In this document: piece by piece, positions 26,632 to 35,799 of the stretch
Position numbering within the stretch: the first letter of the stretch is position 1
How the letters are laid out: each line of letters opens with the position of its first letter
Assembly: GCF_022921115.1 (NCBI RefSeq)
Contig: NZ_CP095075.1
Span: 2,988,001-3,052,000, forward strand
Direction: 5' to 3'
DNA from: Halobacillus amylolyticus
GTDB taxonomy: Bacteria > Bacillota > Bacilli > Bacillales > Halobacillaceae
DNA: 64,000 nucleotides
Position numbers and translations under genes: made by a program
The notes under the pieces: model-generated
What the model was told of the DNA's origin: nothing
The model's input: the letters and a program-made list of their open reading frames with translations, nothing else
Database searches by the model: none

Positions 26632-29433
26632 ATGAGAAAAGTGCTGGGAAAAAGTGTTCTTATCATGTTGGCGTTTGTTATGGTTTATTCATCATCAGGT
26701 AGCATTGTTGCTAGTGAATTTAGTAAAGATACTGCCTCTAAATCACTTACTGAATCACCGATTCCAGAGGGTCATATAAGAGTTCATTACCAAAGGACAG
26801 ATAGTGATTATAGTGGTTGGGGGTTGCATCTTTGGAATCAGGATGGGGACAACCCCGCTATTGATTTTGTTGTGGACTGGTCAGAGCCTATTATGTTCGA
26901 TCAGAAATCTGATTGGGGAGTCTATAAAGATATCAAAGTAAGTAATATTAAAAACGGCTTAAACTTTATTGTTCATAAGGGTGATACAAAAGATGTTGTA
27001 AAGGATCGTTCTTTTCCGACATCAGGGGAAAGAGAATTTTGGCTTGTTCAAGGTCAAGAAAAAGTCTATTTGGAAGAACCTGAAACAAGTAGCGAACTGA
27101 CATATGTTGAAATTACTAGCAAAAGTCAAATGACAGGTTACTTAAATGGAAGTGGTGAAGAGCTATCACGTGATGAGTTACAAATCGTTGATCAACGTGG
27201 CAATGAAATCGGAATAAAGAGCGTCAAGGTAAGTCATTCACAATTCACGCTGACTACTACTAAAAACCTTGATCTGTTGAAAAGTTATACCGTTTCTCTT
27301 AACGGTACAGAAAAACATGCGAGGATTTCTTGGGAATTAATGGACAAAGAATTTGCCTACAAGGGCAACGATCTTGGGGCTACTCTACATGATAATGGAG
27401 AGGCAACATTAAAGTTCTGGTCACCTCCTGCTACGAACGTTTCCGTTATTCTCTATGATAAAGACAACCAATATAAGGTGATTAAAGAAAGTACACCGAT
27501 GTCTAAAGGTGAAAATGGTGTATGGAAAGTCCAACTAGATCAAGCTAATACCGGGGTTAGTGACTTGAGTGGCTATTACTATCAATACCAAATACATGTA
27601 TATGGACAAACGAACATAGGCCTTGACCCTTATGCAAAATCAATGGCCGCATGGAGCAACGAAGATGGAGATAGCGTTGGTAAAGCTGCTATTATTGACC
27701 CATCGTCGATTGGACCACAATTAGATTATGCAGATATAGATGGGTTTGAAAACCGAGAAGATGCTATTATTTGGGAGGCTCATGTCAGGGACTTCACCTC
27801 TGATCCGAGCATTGATTCAGATCTAAAGTCACAATTTGGAACATTTAATGCGTTTGCTGAGAAATTAGATTATATTAAAGAGCTAGGAGTAACACATATT
27901 CAACTACTTCCAGTGATGAAGTACTACTTCGGAAATGAGCTTAACAGTGATGAAAGAGAAATGGAATATTCTTCACAAGGCAATAATTACAACTGGGGAT
28001 ATGATCCACACAGCTATTTTTCTCCAACGGGGATGTACTCTGAACAACCAAAAGATCCAAAAGCACGGATAGCAGAACTAAAGAACCTCATAAAAGAAAT
28101 TCATAAAAGAGATATGGGAGTCATTCTTGATGTAGTTTACAACCACACTGCGAAAGTAAGTATTTTGGAAGATCTCGTTCCAAACTATTACCACTTCATG
28201 GGTGAAGAGGGCAATCCTAAAGTGGGCTATGGTGGTGGAAAAGTAGGGACTACGCATGCCATGTCCAGAAAATTAATGGTTGATTCCATTAAATATCTGG
28301 TAGAAGAATTTAAAGTGGATGGCTTCAGATTCGATTTGATGGGAGATTTGGATGCCGAAAGTGTACAAATAGCCTATAACGAAGCTAAAAAATTAAATCC
28401 GAATATCCTCATGATCGGAGAAGGCTGGAGAACTTTTGTTGGAGATGGTGGTCCTGAAGATGAGGTCATGCCAGCTGATCAGGATTGGATGAATCATACA
28501 AATGGCGTAAGTGTGTTCTCTGATGAAATAAGAAATGAACTAAAGTCAGGATTTGGAATCGCAGGTGAACCGAGATTTATAACAGGTGGGGCGCGTGACA
28601 TAAGAACTATATTTAACAACATAAAGGCCCAACCAGGAAACATCAAGGAAGATGATCCGGGTGACGTCGTTCAGTATATAGCCGCACACGATAATCTGAC
28701 CCTTCATGACGTTATCGCTTATTCGATTAAAAAGGACCCAGCAGAACACGAAGAAGAAATCCAAAAAAGAATCAGGTTAGGAAATTCCATGATTTTAACC
28801 AGTCAGGGAATTGCATTTCTGCATGCCGGGCAAGAATACGGACGAACCAAGCAATGGAAAGGCGAGGAAAAGCCTAAGAACTCAGCAATCTATATGGTAG
28901 ACCAAAATGGTGAACCTTTTGATCACCCTTACTTTATAGACAATTCCTATGATTCTTCCGATCGTATCAATATGTTTGATTGGAGCAAAGTGACAGAGAA
29001 AGGTGTTCATAAGGAGACTATGGAATATACAAAAGGTTTGATTGAATTACGGCGCTCAACAAACGCTTTTCGACTAGGAACGATGGACGAAGTTAATTCA
29101 AATATTTCGATGATCGATGTCCCCGAAATCGATGAACGAGACATGGTCATCGCTTATAAAGCAGAATCTACCGATGACACGGGGAATTACTTTGTGTTCG
29201 TTAACGCCGATAATCAAGAGCGTAAACTTACATTACATGAATACAATTTAGCAGCAGGTAAAGTTATAGTAGATGACGATGAGGCAGGAAAGGAAAAAGT
29301 AAGCGATCGTTCAGGCTTCAAATTGAATGCCAATGAGATTACATTGGAGCCTTTAACAACGGTTGTAGTGAAGTGTGATTCTCCCGGCAATGGGCATGAC
29401 CCTTGTGAAAAACCAAAGAGAGGAAAGAAATAA
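26632..29433 (+). CDS. pulA: Secreted type I pullulanase (GH13_14)
   Basis: A 933-residue enzyme that cuts alpha-1,6 links in pullulan and branched dextrins outside the cell. The signal peptide covers about residues 1-29 (VLIMLAFVMVYSSSGS). A CBM41-like start (GHIRVHYQRTDSDYSGWGLH) and a CBM48-like region before the barrel follow. The type I hallmark YNWGYDP is at 453-459. Catalytic residues are Asp568 (DGFRFD), Glu597 (IGEGW) and Asp687 (AAHDN). The C-terminus is basic (KKPKRGKK type). GGGAGG precedes ATG. Probably induced by maltodextrin through the operator at 26572. Confidence 0.93.
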   Translation: MRKVLGKSVLIMLAFVMVYSSSGSIVASEFSKDTASKSLTESPIPEGHIRVHYQRTDSDYSGWGLHLWNQDGDNPAIDFVVDWSEPIMFDQKSDWGVYKDIKVSNIKNGLNFIVHKGDTKDVVKDRSFPTSGEREFWLVQGQEKVYLEEPETSSELTYVEITSKSQMTGYLNGSGEELSRDELQIVDQRGNEIGIKSVKVSHSQFTLTTTKNLDLLKSYTVSLNGTEKHARISWELMDKEFAYKGNDLGATLHDNGEATLKFWSPPATNVSVILYDKDNQYKVIKESTPMSKGENGVWKVQLDQANTGVSDLSGYYYQYQIHVYGQTNIGLDPYAKSMAAWSNEDGDSVGKAAIIDPSSIGPQLDYADIDGFENREDAIIWEAHVRDFTSDPSIDSDLKSQFGTFNAFAEKLDYIKELGVTHIQLLPVMKYYFGNELNSDEREMEYSSQGNNYNWGYDPHSYFSPTGMYSEQPKDPKARIAELKNLIKEIHKRDMGVILDVVYNHTAKVSILEDLVPNYYHFMGEEGNPKVGYGGGKVGTTHAMSRKLMVDSIKYLVEEFKVDGFRFDLMGDLDAESVQIAYNEAKKLNPNILMIGEGWRTFVGDGGPEDEVMPADQDWMNHTNGVSVFSDEIRNELKSGFGIAGEPRFITGGARDIRTIFNNIKAQPGNIKEDDPGDVVQYIAAHDNLTLHDVIAYSIKKDPAEHEEEIQKRIRLGNSMILTSQGIAFLHAGQEYGRTKQWKGEEKPKNSAIYMVDQNGEPFDHPYFIDNSYDSSDRINMFDWSKVTEKGVHKETMEYTKGLIELRRSTNAFRLGTMDEVNSNISMIDVPEIDERDMVIAYKAESTDDTGNYFVFVNADNQERKLTLHEYNLAAGKVIVDDDEAGKEKVSDRSGFKLNANEITLEPLTTVVVKCDSPGNGHDPCEKPKRGKK

Positions 29434-29702
29434 GCTAGTGACAAATGGGCTCCACTTCTTTTGTGGGGTCCTGCTTATGCTTCTAATTTGCGATTTTTGT
29501 TTAAGAGGTATGGGAACGATGAATATGCCCGGGAAACAATATTGTGGCTACACTTTCACTGGATTACTAAAATGATTTTGTGGGTATAAACACGGGGGCT
29601 TTTTCAATGTCCAAGTATCGGGCGCGCGCGACAAGTTCTGTTATAAGCGCTTTTCAGCGTGAAAATACAGGAATTTTAGACATTTAAAAATTCAACTTTA
29701 CA

Positions 29703-30294
29703 ATGGAGGATGGGAATGACGGAACCATGTTTTCTGAAACCATCCCGCCAATACTCCTGCATGCGTTAGGACCGGAATTTCTTGTGGCTGAAGATTCCGT
29801 GAATTCTTCTAAATGATGCCATCATCGTTTTAAGTGGAAATGAGGAACGTTTTGAACATGCAGCGGAGTTATTCAGCGAAGGACTAGCTGAACATATGAT
29901 CTTGACGAATTCCTCGGAAAGTGGGACCACCCCGGAGGAAGCCATGGATTTGGTAGTGCCTCAAGAGGCCATTTATGAAGAACCTGATGCTGATGCTAGT
30001 AGTACATATGAAAATGCGACACTTTCAAAACACACTATGGAAAAAAAGGGACTTAAATCCTCTCTTGTGGTCACTAGTGATTACCATTCCCGGCGAACAA
30101 AGATGACATTTGATGATATATATGACAACCAGATAGAGCTGAACCACTCCTTTGCTCCTTCTTTCTTCAATCCTTCCGATGGAATGACAGAACACGAAAA
30201 AAGAATGACGTTCAGCGAATATGTGAAAATAGCAGTCTATTGGTTCCGTTTATCTTTGAGTAAACGGAACTTTTTTTCCTTTTCTGACATTTAA
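29703..30294 (+). pseudogene. Broken YdcF/DUF218-family gene
   Basis: One frame reads GPEFLVAEDSVNSSK and stops near 29815. Another continues NDAIIVLSGNEERFEHAAEL, MILTNSSESGTTPEEAMDLV, VVTSDYHSRRTKMTFDD and on to 30294. Together they follow the DUF218 (YdcF/SanA) plan, with AIIVLSG and the late TSDYHSRR motif. The N-terminal membrane helix is missing and a frameshift lies near 29812. Not functional as written. Confidence 0.75.
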
Positions 30295-30376
30295 TCACTT
30301 AGTCCTATGGACATTCTCTTTCGACTCCTTTATTATGAGAGCGATTTCACTTATATTTTGAAAGGATGGGGTTCGT

Positions 30377-33136
30377 TTGATTAAAAAACGATGGGTTTGG
30401 CTGATTGGTATTGCGCTTTTATTTTTGTCAATTGCGCAACCGTTTGCATCAACTTATGCAGATGCCAAAACTTACGATCAAGTAGTATTGCGTGGGAACG
30501 CTGAAACCTTAGATTGGAGTTCGGATGATAATCCACTGAGTTACAATGCCGAAGAAGGAGTATGGATCAGTAAGCCAATTCCTTTGGAAGGTGGACAAGT
30601 GACAGAGTTCAAGTTTGTTTATGATGGAAATTGGATGCCCGGAGCAAACTTGACGTACACAGCTCCTCAAGATGCGGAGTATATATTCGCTTTTCACCCT
30701 GAAAACGAACGCAAAGTCGACATCCGCCTCGCTGATACTTACGAAGCAAGTGTAGAGCTTGAACTCACCGTCCCTGAGGGAACGCCAGAATGGGTAACGC
30801 CTACGGTCGGTTCAAGCAAAAATGACTTCCATTACACAGCCGCACCTATGACAAAAACCTCTGAACATACGTACACAGCTAAAATTGTAGGGCAAGCAGG
30901 CGAAGAAGTTTCTTATTTTTATAGTCTTGCCGGGGAATCTTATAATGAAGAACGCTCCGAACCTCGTACAGTGACTTTATCCACAACTGGCGATACCAAA
31001 GAGGATACAGTCACCCAGTGGAAAAAAGTACCTGTCGCCCAATCGGTCACTCATGATTTTAACCATACCCCATACGTACCTGATCACCGTGATGATGTAA
31101 CGGTTAAAGTCGAGGTGCAGCACTTTGGACCAATCGACAAAGGAGCCATCTATTACACGACGGACGGCACCACTCCAGGTGGAAAACGCGGAGAAGCTGT
31201 CGATGGACAAACCGTTCCTTTAAAAGTGACGGATACATCTGAAGATGCCGATGGATTGAAGACATCAATTATGGAAGGGATCATCCCCCCACAGAAAAAA
31301 GAAACCCGCGTAAAATATAAACTCGATGTTTGGAATTCAAACAGTGACGGCTCTCAATTTGCCGATAATAATGTGTTGAATTCTGAAGAAGCCACCGAAT
31401 TCGCTTATTATGTAGACACATATGAGTCTCCGAAGTGGGCGAAAGAAGCGGTCATTTATCAGGTGTTCGTCGACCGTTTCCGTGATGGAAGTACAGAGAA
31501 CAATACGTCTGTAAAGCCTGAACAACCATATGACGAACAGTTAAAAGGCTGGCTGGGTGGAGACCTTCAAGGTGTCCTTGAAAAAATGGATTATATCGAG
31601 AATCTTGGAGTGAATACACTTTGGATTTCACCAATTTACGAGGGACCGTATTCCCACGGGTATCATCCGACAGACTTCATGAACATCGACCCTCGTTTTG
31701 GCAGCAATCAACTCATGAAAGAGCTTGTCGATGAAGCACACAAACGTGATATGAAAGTCGTCTATGATCTCGTACCGAACCACACATCCGATCAGCATGA
31801 CTTTTTCCAGGATGCTTTAGAAAAAGGTCCGGAAAGTCCTTACTATGATTGGTATACATTTACGAATTACCCGAATGAATATGATACGTTCTATGGCATT
31901 CAAGAACTTCCTGAATTGAACAACGACAATCCAGAAACACGCGCGTACATGTTGGATGAAGTCGTCCCGTTCTGGATGAATGAAATCGGTGTCGACGGTT
32001 TCCGTCTGGATTATGCCAAAGGTCCAAGCCAAAGCTTCTGGGTCGATTTTCGTCATAAAGTAAAATCACTGGATGACGATGCTTTCATCTTCGGAGAAGT
32101 GTGGGACAACCTTGATACCATCTCTTCTTACAAAGGAAAGTTAGATGGGGCGATCGATTTTGAGACGCATTCAGCGATTACGAATGCCTTCATTCAAGAT
32201 GGTTCAGTAAACGCACTAGCGTCATCTCTTGAGGAGACTTTCGGAACTTATGGCGATGAATTTGTTGCGGCAACCTTTTTAGATAGTCATGACATGCCGC
32301 GCTTCCTGTTCGAAGCAGATGGAAATGAAGAAACATTGAAAAATGCAGCTGCTTTACAGTTTACGCTGCCTGGCGCACCAATCATCTACTATGGAGATGA
32401 GGTCGGCTTGTCTCAGAGCGGTGACCATAACCTTGTGGACGAGTGGAAAGACCGCTACTACCGGGAAATGATGATTTGGGAGGAAGAAAAGCAGAACGAG
32501 GAGATTCTCTCACACTACAAAACGTTGATTGATGCAAGAAACAATCAGCCGGCCTTAACGCATGGAGATTTCAACATCATCCACTCTGATGATGATGTAC
32601 TGGTCTTTGAACGTTCCGTGCCACAGGACAAAGTGCTTGTCGTCATGAACCTGGGTGATGAGGACCGGAAGCTGGATATCATCGACCTCTACAACCAGCA
32701 AACACCGAACAAAGTACAGCTCACTTCACTTCTTGACAAGGAAAAGCTAAAGAGTCATAAGGGCGAGCTTGAGATGACGAGCGAAGCTGGCTCTGTGGAT
32801 ATTTATGATGTCAAAGGGAAGCTACGCTACGAAGCTCCATCGGAAGAAAAGAAATACAACAAAGTCGTATTGCGTGGATCTGCACCGTTCGACTGGTCCA
32901 GTGATGCCAACATGCTGACCTTCGATGAAAAAGATGCCCTTTGGAAAAGTGAGCCGATTGAATTGATCGCAGGGGAAACGGTGGAATATAAATTTGTCCG
33001 TGACGGCGAATGGCTTGAAGGTGATAACCTCCGTTTCACACCTGAGGCAGGTGGGAAATATATCTTTATATTCGATCCGCAAAACGAATACCAAGCGACG
33101 GTGGAACGGATTCAAGCTGTGAATGAAGCCGCCTGA
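30377..33136 (+). CDS. Secreted GH13 amylopullulanase / alpha-amylase with two X25 modules
   Basis: A 919-residue enzyme starting at TTG after AAAGGATGGGG, with a signal peptide to about residue 28 (ALLFLSIAQPFASTYA). Two similar X25 modules frame it: YDQVVLRGNAETLDWSSDDN (from about 33) and YNKVVLRGSAPFDWSSDANM (from about 831). A starch-binding-like module with IYYTTDGTTPGG precedes the barrel. The GH13 core shows AVIYQVFVDRF, DLVPNHTS, Asp545 (GFRLDYAKG), Glu574 (FGEVWD) and Asp639 (DSHDM). The plan matches type II pullulanases/amylopullulanases, so it may cut both alpha-1,4 and alpha-1,6 links; plain alpha-amylase is the alternative. Confidence 0.9.
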   Translation: MIKKRWVWLIGIALLFLSIAQPFASTYADAKTYDQVVLRGNAETLDWSSDDNPLSYNAEEGVWISKPIPLEGGQVTEFKFVYDGNWMPGANLTYTAPQDAEYIFAFHPENERKVDIRLADTYEASVELELTVPEGTPEWVTPTVGSSKNDFHYTAAPMTKTSEHTYTAKIVGQAGEEVSYFYSLAGESYNEERSEPRTVTLSTTGDTKEDTVTQWKKVPVAQSVTHDFNHTPYVPDHRDDVTVKVEVQHFGPIDKGAIYYTTDGTTPGGKRGEAVDGQTVPLKVTDTSEDADGLKTSIMEGIIPPQKKETRVKYKLDVWNSNSDGSQFADNNVLNSEEATEFAYYVDTYESPKWAKEAVIYQVFVDRFRDGSTENNTSVKPEQPYDEQLKGWLGGDLQGVLEKMDYIENLGVNTLWISPIYEGPYSHGYHPTDFMNIDPRFGSNQLMKELVDEAHKRDMKVVYDLVPNHTSDQHDFFQDALEKGPESPYYDWYTFTNYPNEYDTFYGIQELPELNNDNPETRAYMLDEVVPFWMNEIGVDGFRLDYAKGPSQSFWVDFRHKVKSLDDDAFIFGEVWDNLDTISSYKGKLDGAIDFETHSAITNAFIQDGSVNALASSLEETFGTYGDEFVAATFLDSHDMPRFLFEADGNEETLKNAAALQFTLPGAPIIYYGDEVGLSQSGDHNLVDEWKDRYYREMMIWEEEKQNEEILSHYKTLIDARNNQPALTHGDFNIIHSDDDVLVFERSVPQDKVLVVMNLGDEDRKLDIIDLYNQQTPNKVQLTSLLDKEKLKSHKGELEMTSEAGSVDIYDVKGKLRYEAPSEEKKYNKVVLRGSAPFDWSSDANMLTFDEKDALWKSEPIELIAGETVEYKFVRDGEWLEGDNLRFTPEAGGKYIFIFDPQNEYQATVERIQAVNEAA

Positions 33137-33140
33137 CAGA

Positions 33141-33180
33141 AAAAGCTTCCTACTTTTTTGAGTAGGAAGCTTTTGTTATT
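33141..33180 (+). terminator. Intrinsic terminator of the amylopullulanase gene
   Basis: AAAAGCTTCCTACT pairs with AGTAGGAAGCTTTT, followed by GTTATTT. Confidence 0.9.
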
Positions 33181-33204
33181 TAGGATAATCCCACAGAATC
33201 TTCC

Positions 33205-34286
33205 ACTCCCTTTTTCTTCTGCCACAGGGTATCCTAATGCTGTGAAAAGATTCAATATAGGCATTCATATTGGGCGATTTAGGCGGTATTCGCCCAGTCC
33301 CCTTTCTTCACAGAAACGATGAAATGCCCAACCACAGAACTGTGGCCCGTTATCGCTTCGTATGATGAGGTTCTTTTCGCCATCGTTAAGTCCTCGGTTT
33401 TGCAGGGCTTGTTCCAACATCGAGACAATGTGAGATCCCTCACATACATGACCATGGTAATAACCGACAATGGAGCGATCATAGACATCAATCGCAATCG
33501 CCAGGAAGAAGAAACGCCGAGACGAGCGTACGGATCCATATTTGATATCCACCTGACACAATTGATTGGGGCCTGTCACCCGGCGGTTTTTCGCGAGATG
33601 ACGCGGTGCTTTCTCTTTGACTTCCCGTTGTGGGATCAGGATATCAAGTTCTTTATACAGGCGATATACTTTTTTCTTATTGATGATTAAGTCATAATCG
33701 CGACGCAAACAACTTGTCAACTTCCGATAACCGTAAGCAGAAGCTTCCCCCTTCACAAGCGTGAGGATATACGTTTTGACTTGCTTGTCGGTCACTGTAT
33801 CCCCGATCTGCGTCTTGGTGTATCCCGGCGCGGGACGCCCTCCCTTTCTATGGGGAACAGGAGTCCCATGTTTACGCCGGTAATAATACGTGGAACGGGA
33901 GATCTTCAAGAAATACAATACCCGTTTAGCTGGGAATCCCTCGTCCACCCACTGAGAAGCGAGATCTATTTTTTCGGTGAGGTCGGAAGCTTTTTTTTTA
34001 GCTGTTCCCGAAGGAGAGCGACCTCTAGTTCTTTTTCTCCTAGGCGCTTCATGGCCTGATCATATTTTGTTTATAGATCGTGCGATGAAGAAGGGACAGA
34101 GAGGGTCGTTTCGTTCTCCCGTTGCATCTCTTCCTCTATCTCATCCCGATAGCGTCGTACCCATTTATGCAGCGTGGAGGAAGAAACCCCTACTTTCCGA
34201 GCGATAAAAGCCATGTTGCCAGATTCTAAAGCCATACAAACATATTGTTTTTTAACCTCTTCCATCGGCTGATTTTTTTGACTCAT
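33205..34286 (-). mobile_element. Decayed IS3-family element (orfA and orfB remnants)
   Basis: orfA starts at ATG 34286 with AGAGGAGG upstream (MSQKNQPMEEVKKQYVCMAL), with HTH GVSSSTLHKWVRRY. It meets an in-frame TAA near 34080, then continues YDQAMKRLGEKELEVALLRE. A run of nine A before GCTTCC is the usual IS3 slippage site. orfB (33948 down) has YYYRRKHGTPV, QVDIKYG and IIRSDNGPQF, then loses frame near 33300. The final acidic residue survives out of frame (NMNAYIESFHSI), and the rest is deleted. At least three lesions, so it is dead. Exact ends were not found. Confidence 0.85.
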
Positions 34287-34662
34287 ATAGACGCCTCCTC
34301 TTATATTTTCATTATAAAAAATGAGTGGGGAGGTGTTCAAATCGGATAAGGGGCTAAATAGAAATCACTTCGAATAGCCATCAATTGTCTACTAATAGCA
34401 GCTTTCTCAACATTTAAGACTGTCAATTTACCTAATGGTTTGCTAGGGTTTTTGTTTAGTTGTCCATTTTGTAACGTTGATGCCTTTTCCATCCAAGGAA
34501 AAGTCTGACGATCCTGTTAAATAAGGAGTACCATTCTCCTCATTTCGTGTAAAGGGTCATTATGTATATACCTTTTTGTCAGACTATTCTGAAATTGACC
34601 TTTTCGAGGGGTTGGGCAAAAACACCCATTTATACTATCCATTGTATGATTATAAACTTTGA
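34287..34662. other. Gap between IS3 remnant and regulator gene
   Basis: AT-rich, with no open frame carrying a ribosome site. The frame on the minus strand at 34517-34756 overlaps the regulator terminator and is not coding. Confidence 0.4.
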
Positions 34663-34714
34663 AAAAAAGAAAAGGTATGAAGAGAAAGCGGCCTGGCTTT
34701 CCTTCACACCTTTT
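34663..34714 (-). terminator. Terminator of the maltodextrin operon
   Basis: AAAGGT-TGAAG-GAAAGC pairs with GCTTTC-TTCA-ACCTTT. On the minus strand it is followed by TCTTTTTTTC. It ends the operon after the regulator gene. Confidence 0.8.
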
Positions 34715-34731
34715 GGCAGTTATGTCACTAA

Positions 34732-35760
34732 TTAATTTGTCTGGCGGGTTTGACATGAGTTACGCTCTACAAGTCGGTAAGGGACTGTCACACGTTTGGG
34801 CTTTGTTTCCGGGACTTTAATTTTTTCGATTAAACTGTCCGCGGCTTCATAACCGAGCCAGAAAATGTTAATGCAGACCGACGTTAACGACGGTGTCGAT
34901 ATTTCCGAAAGCATCACATTATTAAAACTGATGACTGAAATATCATCAGGAACTTTAATGTCCATTTCACTAAGCGTCTTTAATATGCCAAGTGCCATCA
35001 GGTCATCGGTAACAACGAGACCAGTCGGCGGTTCCTCAAGGGACATGAGTTCATTAATGGCTTCCTGCCCTCCTTCTTCAAGAAATTCCTCATGAACGAC
35101 GTAATCGTCACGATACGTTAATCCTGCTTTTTGAATAGCCTTTTCATAGCCTAGCAGCCGGTCAACTGTAACAACAAGGCCCCTGTCTCCCCCGACGAAG
35201 CCAATCCGATCATGCTGCTGTTGGATTAAATGCTCTGTCGCGTCTTGAGCTGCTCTAAAATTGTCGTTGTCAATGTGGGTAATGTCTTCAATGTTTCGAA
35301 ATGGTTTTCCGATCACAACAAATGGGAAATTGCTTTCCTGCAAATAAGTCATGATGCGGTCATCAACGCGTGAATACAACAGAACGATCCCATCTACACG
35401 TCTTCCTTGAATCATGTCAACCACACCGTCATACATCTCCTGCTCAGACGTTCCTGTCGTCATATAGAGCGCATACTTATTTTCGTGTGCCTTTGCACTG
35501 ATGCCGCGAATCACTTCCGGAAAGAACGGGTTTTGAAACACACTATTACCTGAACTCGGCATAACAATGCCAATTGCCTGCGTATTTTGATTAGCGAGGC
35601 TTCTGGCACTGAAATTTGGATGATAGCCGAGTTCCTTCATCGCTTCTTTGACCCGTTTTTTTGTTGCTTCACTGATCCGAGGATTGTTAGCAATTACTCT
35701 CGATACGGTTGATGGTGCTACATTTGCAAGTTTTGCAACGTCTTTGATTGTGACTGCCAT
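34732..35760 (-). CDS. LacI-family transcription regulator of the maltodextrin locus
   Basis: ATG at 35760 has GAGGAGG just upstream; the frame runs back to 35799 without a better start. The 342 residues begin MAVTIKDVAKLANVAPSTVS, the LacI HTH and hinge (RSLANQNTQAIGIV). A periplasmic-binding-like sensor follows (DGIVLLYSRVDD, GFVGGDRG, GLVVTDDLMALG). It is the last gene of the operon malE-malF-malG-GH31, so it probably represses it and responds to maltose or maltodextrin (MalR type). CcpA itself is less likely because of this position. Confidence 0.9.
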   Translation of the reverse strand: MAVTIKDVAKLANVAPSTVSRVIANNPRISEATKKRVKEAMKELGYHPNFSARSLANQNTQAIGIVMPSSGNSVFQNPFFPEVIRGISAKAHENKYALYMTTGTSEQEMYDGVVDMIQGRRVDGIVLLYSRVDDRIMTYLQESNFPFVVIGKPFRNIEDITHIDNDNFRAAQDATEHLIQQQHDRIGFVGGDRGLVVTVDRLLGYEKAIQKAGLTYRDDYVVHEEFLEEGGQEAINELMSLEEPPTGLVVTDDLMALGILKTLSEMDIKVPDDISVISFNNVMLSEISTPSLTSVCINIFWLGYEAADSLIEKIKVPETKPKRVTVPYRLVERNSCQTRQTN

Positions 35761-35799
35761 TCTCGTGCTCCTCCTCAGGTCCGAAAGTGATCCGACCAT

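Noticed and set aside
29375..29575. 66-codon open frame overlapping the pullulanase end
   Set aside because: Out of frame with a solid gene, no domain, and the tail lies in non-coding sequence.
34517..34756. 79-codon minus-strand open frame after the LacI gene
   Set aside because: It runs through the operon terminator and has no ribosome site.
34732..35760. CcpA
   Set aside because: The LacI-family protein is the last gene of a maltodextrin operon, which fits a local MalR-type regulator better than the global CcpA.
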